From Nitrospirota bacterium (GTDB lineage: Bacteria > Nitrospirota > Thermodesulfovibrionia > Thermodesulfovibrionales > Magnetobacteriaceae), in NCBI GenBank assembly GCA_015233485.1, contig JADFXO010000291.1, positions 1 through 5,146 on the forward strand: a DNA stretch of 5,146 bases. The letters are read 5' to 3'. Under the pieces are notes generated by a model. It was given only the letters and a program-made list of their open reading frames with translations. It had not been told where the DNA came from and searched no databases. Of the stretch, positions 1-5,146 are shown one piece after another; positions within the stretch are counted from its first letter, which is position 1; each line of letters starts with the position of its first letter. The position numbers were made by a program, and so were the translations under genes.

Positions 1-1
1 C

Positions 2-190
2 CGGATTGTTATGGACGTACTGAAAAGAGGCGATCTGCCGGTGCTGCTACATATGAAGTTTGGGGAAATTGTCGGGGAATTGAAAAATGAACTGAACAAG
101 CTCCTGCAAGACAAGAATTCCACCGTAACGGTAAACGGTATACAATATGGGGTTATACTTCATCCAGATACCGAATATTGTCAGAATTGA
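2..190 (+). CDS. Hypothetical protein, C-terminal fragment (5' end outside window)
   Basis: An open frame enters from the left edge and runs for 62 codons to a TGA at 188-190. The visible protein has an amphipathic, probably helical stretch (KFGEIVGELKNELNKLLQDK), then a segment that looks like a beta hairpin (STVTVNGIQYGVILHPDTEY), then a polar end. I see no catalytic motif, signal peptide or membrane segment, and I do not recognise the family. Frame openness up to the edge, sensible amino-acid composition and a stop 45 bp before the next gene's start support a real gene end. It lies on the same strand as the following metallophosphoesterase and may belong to the same transcription unit, although a possible promoter sits across its stop codon. 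An internal ATG at 11-13 or 53-55 could start a very short protein, but a longer gene cut by the window is more likely. Confidence 0.6.
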   Translation, partial: RIVMDVLKRGDLPVLLHMKFGEIVGELKNELNKLLQDKNSTVTVNGIQYGVILHPDTEYCQN

Positions 191-205
191 TATTTAGATT
201 ACTAT
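178..205 (+). promoter_or_regulatory. Possible sigma70-type promoter before the metallophosphoesterase operon
   Basis: TTGTCA at 178-183 matches the -35 consensus at 5 of 6 positions. TACTAT at 200-205 matches the -10 consensus at 4 of 6 after a 16-bp spacer. It overlaps the end of the upstream gene and lies about 30 bp before the ATG at 236, the right place to drive the three-gene operon. The -10 is imperfect and the region is AT-rich, so chance is a real alternative. Confidence 0.3.
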
Positions 206-223
206 GAAAATAAATGCATCACT

Positions 224-232
224 AAGAGGTGG
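224..232 (+). promoter_or_regulatory. Ribosome binding site of the metallophosphoesterase gene
   Basis: The purine run AAGAGGTGG ends 3 bp before the ATG at 236; its AAGAGG part (224-229) leaves a 6-bp spacing. This favours the start at 236 over the in-frame ATG at 251, which has only a weak AACGG before it. Confidence 0.6.
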
Positions 233-235
233 CTT

Positions 236-1861
236 ATGACCATACAACGGATGATATTGCGTTTCCGGGATCTTTCCACTAAATCCGGAGACACTATAGC
301 ACTACACAAAAAAGTGATAGAGGAAAAAGGTTTTGTATTTTGGGGGTGGTGGAATAAAGCCGGAGAAAATGTCCCGGAAGAAACTTTCCGGGAATTCATG
401 TCTATCATCGATAGTAATGGTCCTTTAGATGTTTTCTTATTCGATACTGGTACTCTAAAACTATATCCAGCAAAAATGAAGTCAATAAGGTGGGATACTC
501 GTCTTAAGGAAATAGATCCTCCGGATTGGGAGTCAACTCCTCTTTATTATAAAGAGAAACCATGTAAGGTATGGTATGAGTTAACAGAAATTGGTGATTT
601 TATCAAAGATGAAAAAGTTCTTCGTGAATGGACATATGTTGAGGTTGATGAGTTATTTGAAACAAAAAAATCAGTTTTTAAAGACTTTGATAAAAAACAG
701 GTCTTTTCCTTTAATGAGTTGCGGCACCAAGAGAGAACTATATGGTTTTTAAAAGAATTTGAGAGTGGTGATAAGACACATGAAATATTGCTTTACGATA
801 CAAGTAGAGTTAATCCAGCGAATTTTCCTGAAAAAATAATAGAAAGCGATAGTTCCACGTTGCTTTGGCTTTCGGACATTCACTTTTCGGAGGATAGTAA
901 CCATGCCTTTCCATACGAAAAAGGTGCGCAATCTGGATATAACCTTTTTGAAACAATACAAAAAGACCTGCAATCACAGGAATTAAACAAAATTGGTGGT
1001 ATCATCATTACGGGAGATCTTACGTGGAAAGCTTCTAAAAAAGAATTTGAACGAGTTCATAATTTTCTGCAAGACATAATGAGTTGCTATAGTCTAAGTC
1101 CTAATCAAATAATCCTCTGTCCTGGAAACCATGATATTGCTTTTTCCGATGAGCCATGGAGTAAGAACACTCCTGTTCCAGAATATACCGAGGAGTCAGA
1201 AAAGAACTATAGTGAATTTTATAAAGGGCTTTTTTCTGTTACACCAAACGAGTATCTATCATCTGGCAGACGTTTATTGCTTGAAAAGACTTTTCTGGTA
1301 GATGTGTGCAGTCTGAATAGTTCGTACTTGCGCCAAACTAAAGATGTTTTCCAGGGGCATGGATATGTTGGTAATAAACAACAGGATTTCGTGGCAAAGG
1401 AAATGCGTTGGAATGATGATGAGAGAAAATCTATCTTTCCTTTTAGGATTGTTTTATTACATCACCACGTGGTTCCAGTTATACCCCAAGAACTTGCAGT
1501 ATATGAGCAACAGTCAAGTGTTGTGTATGATGCAGGCGCTCTTTGTAATTGGATTGTAAAAAAACATGTCAATCTTGTTCTTCATGGACATATGCACCAT
1601 ACAAAAATATTAAGGGAAAAAAGGTCGTTACTACTAAAAAAAGATAATGTGAAGTGGCATGAATTTACTATAGCATCACTTGGGAGTACTGGTGTGGCTT
1701 CGAGCCATAATCAGTTAGACAACGCTAATGTATATGGTATAGTTAAATTTACCGATAAAGACATAAATCTAACCGTTCGTAAAATATATTCTAAAGAACC
1801 TGATACTTCCACTGATTCGACAAGTGTGGATTTGAAAATACCATACGAGGAATATGAATAA
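236..1861 (+). CDS. Calcineurin-like metallophosphoesterase with uncharacterised N-terminal domain
   Basis: This 541-residue protein carries all five metal-binding motifs of the calcineurin-like phosphoesterase fold, in order: SDIH (D214, H216), GDLT (D261), GNHD (N298, H299, D300), a histidine cluster LLHHH (409-411) and HGHMHH (H452, H454). A two-metal phosphatase or phosphodiesterase should therefore be active; the substrate could be a cyclic nucleotide, another nucleotide or nucleic acid. Residues 1-205 precede the catalytic domain and are unusual for the family. They include an aromatic patch (FVFWGWWNKAGE, 33-44), a predicted beta-rich part (64-120) containing PLYYKEKPCKVWYEL (102-116), and a more charged, probably helical linker (120-180). 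This arrangement hints at a sensor or ligand-binding domain. There is no signal peptide or membrane segment, so it is probably cytosolic. The last 8 bp overlap the HAD gene, implying coupled translation. Family assignment is firm; the biological role is not known. Confidence 0.9.
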   Translation: MTIQRMILRFRDLSTKSGDTIALHKKVIEEKGFVFWGWWNKAGENVPEETFREFMSIIDSNGPLDVFLFDTGTLKLYPAKMKSIRWDTRLKEIDPPDWESTPLYYKEKPCKVWYELTEIGDFIKDEKVLREWTYVEVDELFETKKSVFKDFDKKQVFSFNELRHQERTIWFLKEFESGDKTHEILLYDTSRVNPANFPEKIIESDSSTLLWLSDIHFSEDSNHAFPYEKGAQSGYNLFETIQKDLQSQELNKIGGIIITGDLTWKASKKEFERVHNFLQDIMSCYSLSPNQIILCPGNHDIAFSDEPWSKNTPVPEYTEESEKNYSEFYKGLFSVTPNEYLSSGRRLLLEKTFLVDVCSLNSSYLRQTKDVFQGHGYVGNKQQDFVAKEMRWNDDERKSIFPFRIVLLHHHVVPVIPQELAVYEQQSSVVYDAGALCNWIVKKHVNLVLHGHMHHTKILREKRSLLLKKDNVKWHEFTIASLGSTGVASSHNQLDNANVYGIVKFTDKDINLTVRKIYSKEPDTSTDSTSVDLKIPYEEYE

Positions 1862-2738
1862 GCCATTTAAGTTATTAATCTGCGATTTAGACAATACTTT
1901 GTACGATTGGGTAACTTATTTTGTTCCTTCATTTTATGCAATGGTTGATAAGGTGGTCGAGCTCCTGAATTGTGACCGCGAGCAATTATTAGATGATTTC
2001 CGCGAAGTACATCAAAGGCACCATGATACGGAACATCCTTTTGCCTTATTAGAAACACATACTGTCAACGAACATTTTAAGGGTTGGGAAAGGAAAAAGA
2101 TCCTCGCAGAACTCAATCCTGCTTTTCATGCCTTCAACTCAGCGAGGATAAAACATCTTATTCTCCATACTGGTGTTCGACAAACCTTGGAATATGTTAT
2201 CCAATGTGGAATTAAGGTAGTTGCGCATACGGATAGTCAAATATACGGTGCTGTCGATAGGTTGAACCGGCTGAATCTGAAGGATTATTTTATAAGAGTT
2301 TATTGTCGAGTGCGACCAGAAACACAGCATCCCAATATTGAGACCGAAGACTGGATCAATAATCGATTCCCAGAAGAAAAGATAACTGAACTATCCAACC
2401 ATCAAATGAAACCAGACCCTTTAGTACTTGAAGAGATTTGTAAGGTGGAGAATGTTTCTTTAAATGAAGCTGCTTACGTAGGTGATAGTATTGCCCGTGA
2501 TATTCTAATGGCAAAAAAGATAGGGGTCTTTGGTATATGGGCCAAATATGGCTCTACATTACATTCAGACGATTATGAAAAACTTGTCAGAATATCTCAT
2601 TGGACTAAAGAAGATGTTCAAAGAGAAAAGCAGTTGAAAAAGGAAGCTTACAGTATTCAGCCAGATTTTATAATAGAGAATTCATTTACAGAGATATTAT
2701 CGGTACTATTTCAGGATGAACAAATTGCCGTTATATGA
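1854..2738 (+). CDS. HAD-superfamily hydrolase
   Basis: The 294-residue protein shows the four haloacid dehalogenase motifs. Motif I is DLDNTL with nucleophile D11 and acid D13, motif II is AHTDS with T126, motif III is K186 in MKPDP, and motif IV is GDS with D211 followed by D216. D13 after the nucleophile suggests a phosphatase or phosphohydrolase rather than a dehalogenase. A helical cap-like insert (about 18-105) follows motif I, as in the subfamily I enzymes. The stretch between motifs II and III (about 145-185) is longer than usual and polar, and about 60 residues follow the last motif. The gene starts inside the end of the metallophosphoesterase gene (8-bp overlap), with ACGAGG at 1845-1850 only 3 bp before its ATG, so translation is probably coupled. 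Two phosphoester-hydrolysing enzymes in one operon suggest consecutive steps on one phosphorylated substrate, but this is inference. Phosphoglycolate phosphatase or nucleotidase-like annotation would be a guess. Confidence 0.88.
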   Translation: MNKPFKLLICDLDNTLYDWVTYFVPSFYAMVDKVVELLNCDREQLLDDFREVHQRHHDTEHPFALLETHTVNEHFKGWERKKILAELNPAFHAFNSARIKHLILHTGVRQTLEYVIQCGIKVVAHTDSQIYGAVDRLNRLNLKDYFIRVYCRVRPETQHPNIETEDWINNRFPEEKITELSNHQMKPDPLVLEEICKVENVSLNEAAYVGDSIARDILMAKKIGVFGIWAKYGSTLHSDDYEKLVRISHWTKEDVQREKQLKKEAYSIQPDFIIENSFTEILSVLFQDEQIAVI

Positions 2739-2745
2739 CGAATTT

Positions 2746-2750
2746 GAGGG
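2746..2750 (+). promoter_or_regulatory. Ribosome binding site of the methyltransferase gene
   Basis: GAGGG ends 6 bp before the ATG at 2757, inside the 18-bp gap after the HAD stop. It supports this start and independent initiation of the methyltransferase within the operon. Confidence 0.6.
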
Positions 2751-2756
2751 ATTAAT

Positions 2757-3791
2757 ATGAGAGTGCCTCATCCAATTCAATATCAGGGAAGCAAGAGAAA
2801 TCTTGCATCGGCTATACTTTGTTATGTTCCGGGCAGGTTTTCGAGACTCGTGGAGCCTTTTGCAGGTTCAGACGCTATCTCAATTGCGTGTGCTGCAAAA
2901 GGGAAGGCTAATTCGTACTGGATAAATGATTTGAATAGGCCGTTGGCTGAATTGCTTGGACTCATTATCAATTGTCCTTCCGAAGTAGCAAATTCATATC
3001 AAAAGATATGGAATCAACAGCATGGCGATTCCATAGAGCATTATTATCGTGTTAGAGAGAATTTTAACAGAACGAGAGATCCAAGACTATTTCTTTACTT
3101 GCTTGCCCGTTGTGTAAAGGGATCGGTTCGCTATAATTCTGATGGACTTTTAAATCAAAGTCCCGACAAGAGACGACATGGAACGAAGCCTGAAACGATG
3201 AGAGAAAATATTTTTGGTGTTTCCATGCTATTAAAAGGAAAAACCTTAATATCCTCGCTTGAGTATAAAGACGTTTTGTTAAATGTCAACGAAGACGATG
3301 TCGTTTATATGGACCCTCCTTATCAGGGAGTATGTGGCGACAAAGATTCACGTTACTTCACCGGTATCTCTTATGACGAGTATGTATCGGCATTGGCGGA
3401 GTTGAATGAACGGCAAATTCGTTATGTGGTCAGTTACGATGGCCGTACGGGTAACAAGACCTTTGGTAAACTTCTACCGGACAGTCTTTTACTTACCTTG
3501 ATTGAACTGGAAGCCGGCCGGTCGTCGCAGGCAACCTTACTTGGCCGTGACGATATTACCGTCGAATCCTTGTATCTGTCTCCGCGCCTGGCGCTTGAGG
3601 TCGAAGCTTCACCATGTTTTCACAGAAAATTTGAGGATGAACAACTTGTTTTGATAGATCCGGAAAGACATTCTGGCGCAAAATTATTCTACGGAGCTGC
3701 CGCTGAACCGGGTGGAGAAGGGAAAATAAAGACATCGAAAGCAGAATATCAAAAATCAAAACTATCTATCCCCCAAAGGGCGGATAATTAG
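2757..3791 (+). CDS. D12-class DNA adenine N6-methyltransferase (type II RM modification enzyme)
   Basis: This enzyme is predicted to transfer a methyl group from S-adenosylmethionine to a base in a specific DNA site. The 344-residue protein has the motif order of the D12 (Dam-like, alpha group) class. IQYQGSKRNL (7-16) is motif X, with K13. VEPFAGSDAIS (32-42) is motif I, the cofactor loop. IND (56-58) carries the acid that binds the cofactor. DPPYQG (186-191) is catalytic motif IV; DPPY is typical of adenine-N6 enzymes. Between motifs I and IV, residues about 65-180 probably include the target recognition region. Downstream, VSYDGRTG (225-232) and AGRSSQATLLGR (253-264) look like conserved family segments. 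Residues after about 283 form a polar tail not needed for the core fold. It is third in the operon and converges with a restriction endonuclease gene, its likely partner. Its last third is clearly GC-richer than its middle. Fold and activity are well supported; the recognised site is unknown. Confidence 0.92.
   Translation: MRVPHPIQYQGSKRNLASAILCYVPGRFSRLVEPFAGSDAISIACAAKGKANSYWINDLNRPLAELLGLIINCPSEVANSYQKIWNQQHGDSIEHYYRVRENFNRTRDPRLFLYLLARCVKGSVRYNSDGLLNQSPDKRRHGTKPETMRENIFGVSMLLKGKTLISSLEYKDVLLNVNEDDVVYMDPPYQGVCGDKDSRYFTGISYDEYVSALAELNERQIRYVVSYDGRTGNKTFGKLLPDSLLLTLIELEAGRSSQATLLGRDDITVESLYLSPRLALEVEASPCFHRKFEDEQLVLIDPERHSGAKLFYGAAAEPGGEGKIKTSKAEYQKSKLSIPQRADN
3767..3786. terminator. Hairpin at the methyltransferase 3' end, possible weak terminator
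   Basis: TATCCCCC (3767-3774) pairs with GGG (3778-3780) plus GGATA (3782-3786), leaving an AAA loop and one bulged C at 3781: eight pairs in all. It covers the last codons of the methyltransferase. On the plus strand no T-run follows. On the minus strand the stem is followed after a few bases by GTTTTGATTTTTG, so it could stop read-through from the convergent endonuclease gene. It may instead stabilise the 3' end of the mRNA or have no function. Confidence 0.35.
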
Positions 3792-3928
3792 ATGGAGGGT
3801 GTATCTCAAGAGGGTGGCACTTAAATGTAACGGTTGTTACGATTATTAATTTGCCGGTAACATCTGCAAAGAGATATTGACAATTTCTGCATCTTAATGA
3901 CAATATAGTTATTATACTGATGCATAAT
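3792..3928. other. Convergent intergenic spacer
   Basis: These 137 bp separate the stops of the methyltransferase and endonuclease genes. They hold GTAAC (3827-3831), GTTAC (3836-3840) and GTAAC (3857-3861), so the middle copy can pair with either neighbour and form alternative five-pair stems. TGCATC (3888-3893) and GATGCA (3919-3924) form a six-pair stem with a 25-base AT-rich loop just past the endonuclease stop. None is followed by a convincing T-run. I see no gene or RNA gene here. Confidence 0.5.
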
Positions 3929-4615
3929 CTAATACCCTAAAGCTAATTGATCGAGCATATCGGGACCTTTTTCTTTACCGACTACTTGATAAATGTTCAA
4001 AATCTCCTCATAAGTTCCATTTCCACCGACCATGTCCCAAAACTCTTTGCCAATTAAAACTTCATTGTCCAAATCCATATAGTTTAAAATGAAGCTATGT
4101 TTAAAAGTTTCTTTATCAACACCATATGGATTATAAGCGGTAGCATAGAACGCTTTGGTTTTCGGGAATTTATTATGAGTGATGGCTTGGATTTGCAATA
4201 AACGGCCTGTTGCTTCCATACATTGTCCTTTGTTTGGTTTAGGGCTTTTGATTTCAAAAAACCATTCCTCACCAGTTTTTGTTTCAATATACAAATCAGC
4301 AATACAAACTCGCTCAAAGCCGGAACCGTCCTTACTTAGATCAATAATTTCTTTCACAAACTCAGGGTATTTCGATTTCATTCCACCGCTACCGATTGTG
4401 CTCGTTATTTCTTCTATACGCTTAATGGCTTCAACGGTAACCATACCGCGAACCCTATGGCCTCGTTCTGCGTTTTTATGAACCGTTAATGCAATAAGGC
4501 GGGCGCATTCCTCAAAAGTTGTACCTAACTTTGTAGAAAACGATCTTTCGAATTCGGTAATTTTCAAAAGACCGTCGGGAAGCAATGACTCGTGAAATGG
4601 TTTTATAGCAAACAC
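3929..4615 (-). CDS. TdeIII-family type II restriction endonuclease, possibly N-terminally truncated
   Basis: The 228-residue protein resembles type II restriction endonucleases of the TdeIII family, PD-(D/E)XK nucleases that cut double-stranded DNA. The likely catalytic set is D107 (in IADLYIE) with E121 and K123 in FFEIKSPKPNKGQ (119-131). Other family-like stretches are KPFHESLLP (5-13), FSTKLGTTFEECARLIAL (26-43), TAYNPYG (159-165) and EFWDMVGGNGTYEEIL (191-206). The only start in this frame upstream of the conserved part is a GTG at 4613-4615, with just a weak GGAAA about 10 bp before it. As I recall the family, some 25-30 residues normally precede the PFHxxLL segment; here only five do. 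Upstream, the same frame continues through a TAG (4640-4642) to an ATG (4670-4672), with an IS630-family gene immediately beyond. The gene may therefore be 5'-truncated or carry a nonsense codon. It points towards the methyltransferase, its probable partner, and has no visible controller-protein gene. Family call fairly sure; activity uncertain. Confidence 0.8.
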   Translation of the reverse strand: MFAIKPFHESLLPDGLLKITEFERSFSTKLGTTFEECARLIALTVHKNAERGHRVRGMVTVEAIKRIEEITSTIGSGGMKSKYPEFVKEIIDLSKDGSGFERVCIADLYIETKTGEEWFFEIKSPKPNKGQCMEATGRLLQIQAITHNKFPKTKAFYATAYNPYGVDKETFKHSFILNYMDLDNEVLIGKEFWDMVGGNGTYEEILNIYQVVGKEKGPDMLDQLALGY

Positions 4616-5146
4616 CGAAAGTATTTTCCAATAATGATTCTAAACTAGACTTTTTTGAATATAAGATGTCATGATATAACCATGTTAAGAAAGCGTAGGA
4701 CTCCTAACTTTGAAAATTGTACAAGTGAGGAGCTATTAGTTGCCATGAAGGCGACGCCAAGAAAACAGAACTATATACGAATGTTTGCAATCTACCAGTT
4801 ATCACGCAAATTTTCGTTTGAAGCAATAGTAGAAAGCAATCTCATCACTTATAAAACGTTAAACAATTGGATAAACCGTTTTAACAAGCAAGGTATTGAT
4901 GGTCTCATCGACAAGACCAGCAGTGGTAGGCCACGCCATATAGACGAAGAAAAGAGTAAACGATATTGCCACCTGATAGATAACCCCCAAGAGGCAGGTG
5001 AAGTCCATTGGACCGCCAGGAAATTTCATGGTTATTTAAGCGAACACCTTAACCATGAAGTGGGTTATACAACAGTATTGAGATGGCTGAAGGAGAATAA
5101 TTATCGTTTGAAAGTACCCCGCCCCTGGCCAGACGTCCAGGATGAA
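4616..5146 (+). mobile_element. Left part of an IS630-family insertion sequence
   Basis: The element is inferred from its transposase gene, which begins at 4682 and leaves the window. The left end must lie between the endonuclease's conserved part and that start, so within about 4616-4681. I give the widest possible limit. IS630 elements insert at TA and duplicate it, and several TA dinucleotides lie in this stretch (for example 4641-4642 and 4646-4647). The terminal repeat cannot be defined without the right end. Confidence 0.5.
4682..5146 (+). CDS. IS630-family transposase, N-terminal part (3' end outside window)
   Basis: An ATG opens a frame of 155 codons that reaches the right edge without a stop. 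The visible part is the DNA-binding half of an IS630-type transposase. A basic start (MLRKRRTPN) precedes a first helix-turn-helix (about 30-70, ending in TYKTLNNWINRFNKQG). Then come GIDGLIDKTSSGRPRH (71-86), the characteristic linker of this family, and a second winged-helix unit (about 88-142) with TTVLRWLKENNYRLK. The DDE catalytic domain should follow outside the window, so integrity of the enzyme cannot be judged. The start at 4682 has no clear Shine-Dalgarno; an ATG at 4745 has GAGGAG 12 bp upstream but would remove the basic N-terminus. The gene is divergent from the restriction endonuclease, 66 bp from that gene's GTG. An unrelated helix-turn-helix regulator is possible but the GRPR linker argues against it. 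Confidence 0.85.
   Translation, partial: MLRKRRTPNFENCTSEELLVAMKATPRKQNYIRMFAIYQLSRKFSFEAIVESNLITYKTLNNWINRFNKQGIDGLIDKTSSGRPRHIDEEKSKRYCHLIDNPQEAGEVHWTARKFHGYLSEHLNHEVGYTTVLRWLKENNYRLKVPRPWPDVQDE

Noticed and set aside
749..973. 74-codon minus-strand frame opposite the metallophosphoesterase gene
   Set aside because: It is antisense to the region coding for the DxH motif; the basic, aromatic composition reflects the complementary strand of an AT-rich gene.
1344..1559. 71-codon plus-strand frame inside the metallophosphoesterase gene
   Set aside because: It overlaps the coding sequence for the metal-binding histidine cluster in another frame and has no family resemblance.
664..1640. Several runs of seven A in the metallophosphoesterase gene (about 664, 1558 and 1636) as phase-variation tracts
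   Set aside because: The frame is intact through all of them, and runs of this length are expected in an AT-rich, lysine-rich gene.
3792..3824. Ten-codon frame (MEGVSQEGGT) starting right after the methyltransferase stop
   Set aside because: It is too short to support, has no ribosome binding site of its own, and is probably chance.
3888..3924. TGCATC/GATGCA stem just past the endonuclease stop as a terminator
   Set aside because: It has only six pairs around a 25-base loop and no T-run after it on the minus strand; noted under the spacer but not called as a terminator.
4179..4481. 100-codon plus-strand open frame opposite the endonuclease gene
   Set aside because: It lies entirely antisense to the endonuclease, including the part encoding its catalytic residues, has no recognisable domain, and has a composition typical of a shadow frame.
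4639..4674. Small palindromes TCTAAACTAGA (4639-4649) and TCATGA (4669-4674) as operator or IS terminal repeats
   Set aside because: They are short and in AT-rich sequence; without the right IS end no terminal repeat can be assigned.
1..5146. tRNA, rRNA, CRISPR array or riboswitch
   Set aside because: I saw no regularly spaced repeats, no tRNA-like cloverleaf and no rRNA sequence; the longest non-coding stretch is the 137-bp spacer at 3792-3928.

Overview
The window is an accessory region of a bacterial genome with low-to-moderate GC (roughly 40% by eye). Several starts have Shine-Dalgarno-like purine runs (GAGG or GAGGG), so translation is conventional. The sequence alone does not fix the phylum. 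Gene content (restriction endonuclease, DNA methyltransferase, two phosphoesterase-type enzymes and an insertion sequence) is that of a restriction-modification or defence island.

Layout, left to right. (1) The 3' end of an unrecognised plus-strand gene, cut by the window edge (2-190). (2) A compact plus-strand operon: a calcineurin-like metallophosphoesterase with a long uncharacterised N-terminal region (236-1861), a HAD-superfamily hydrolase overlapping it by 8 bp (1854-2738), and a D12-class DNA adenine methyltransferase starting 18 bp later (2757-3791). (3) A 137-bp convergent spacer with weak hairpins. (4) On the minus strand, a TdeIII-type type II restriction endonuclease (3929-4615). 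Its readable start is a GTG that seems to lie too far into the conserved fold. (5) On the plus strand, the first 155 codons of an IS630-family transposase (4682 onward), running off the right edge with its catalytic domain outside the window.

Reading the genes together: methyltransferase and endonuclease lie tail to tail and probably form, or once formed, a type II restriction-modification pair. The endonuclease may have lost its N-terminal ~25 residues through the neighbouring insertion sequence or a nonsense codon, which would leave the methyltransferase without a working restriction partner. The metallophosphoesterase and HAD enzyme are translationally coupled to each other and share the methyltransferase operon. 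They are the least explained part of the window and the best candidate for an undescribed defence or nucleotide-processing module, but their substrate cannot be read from the sequence.
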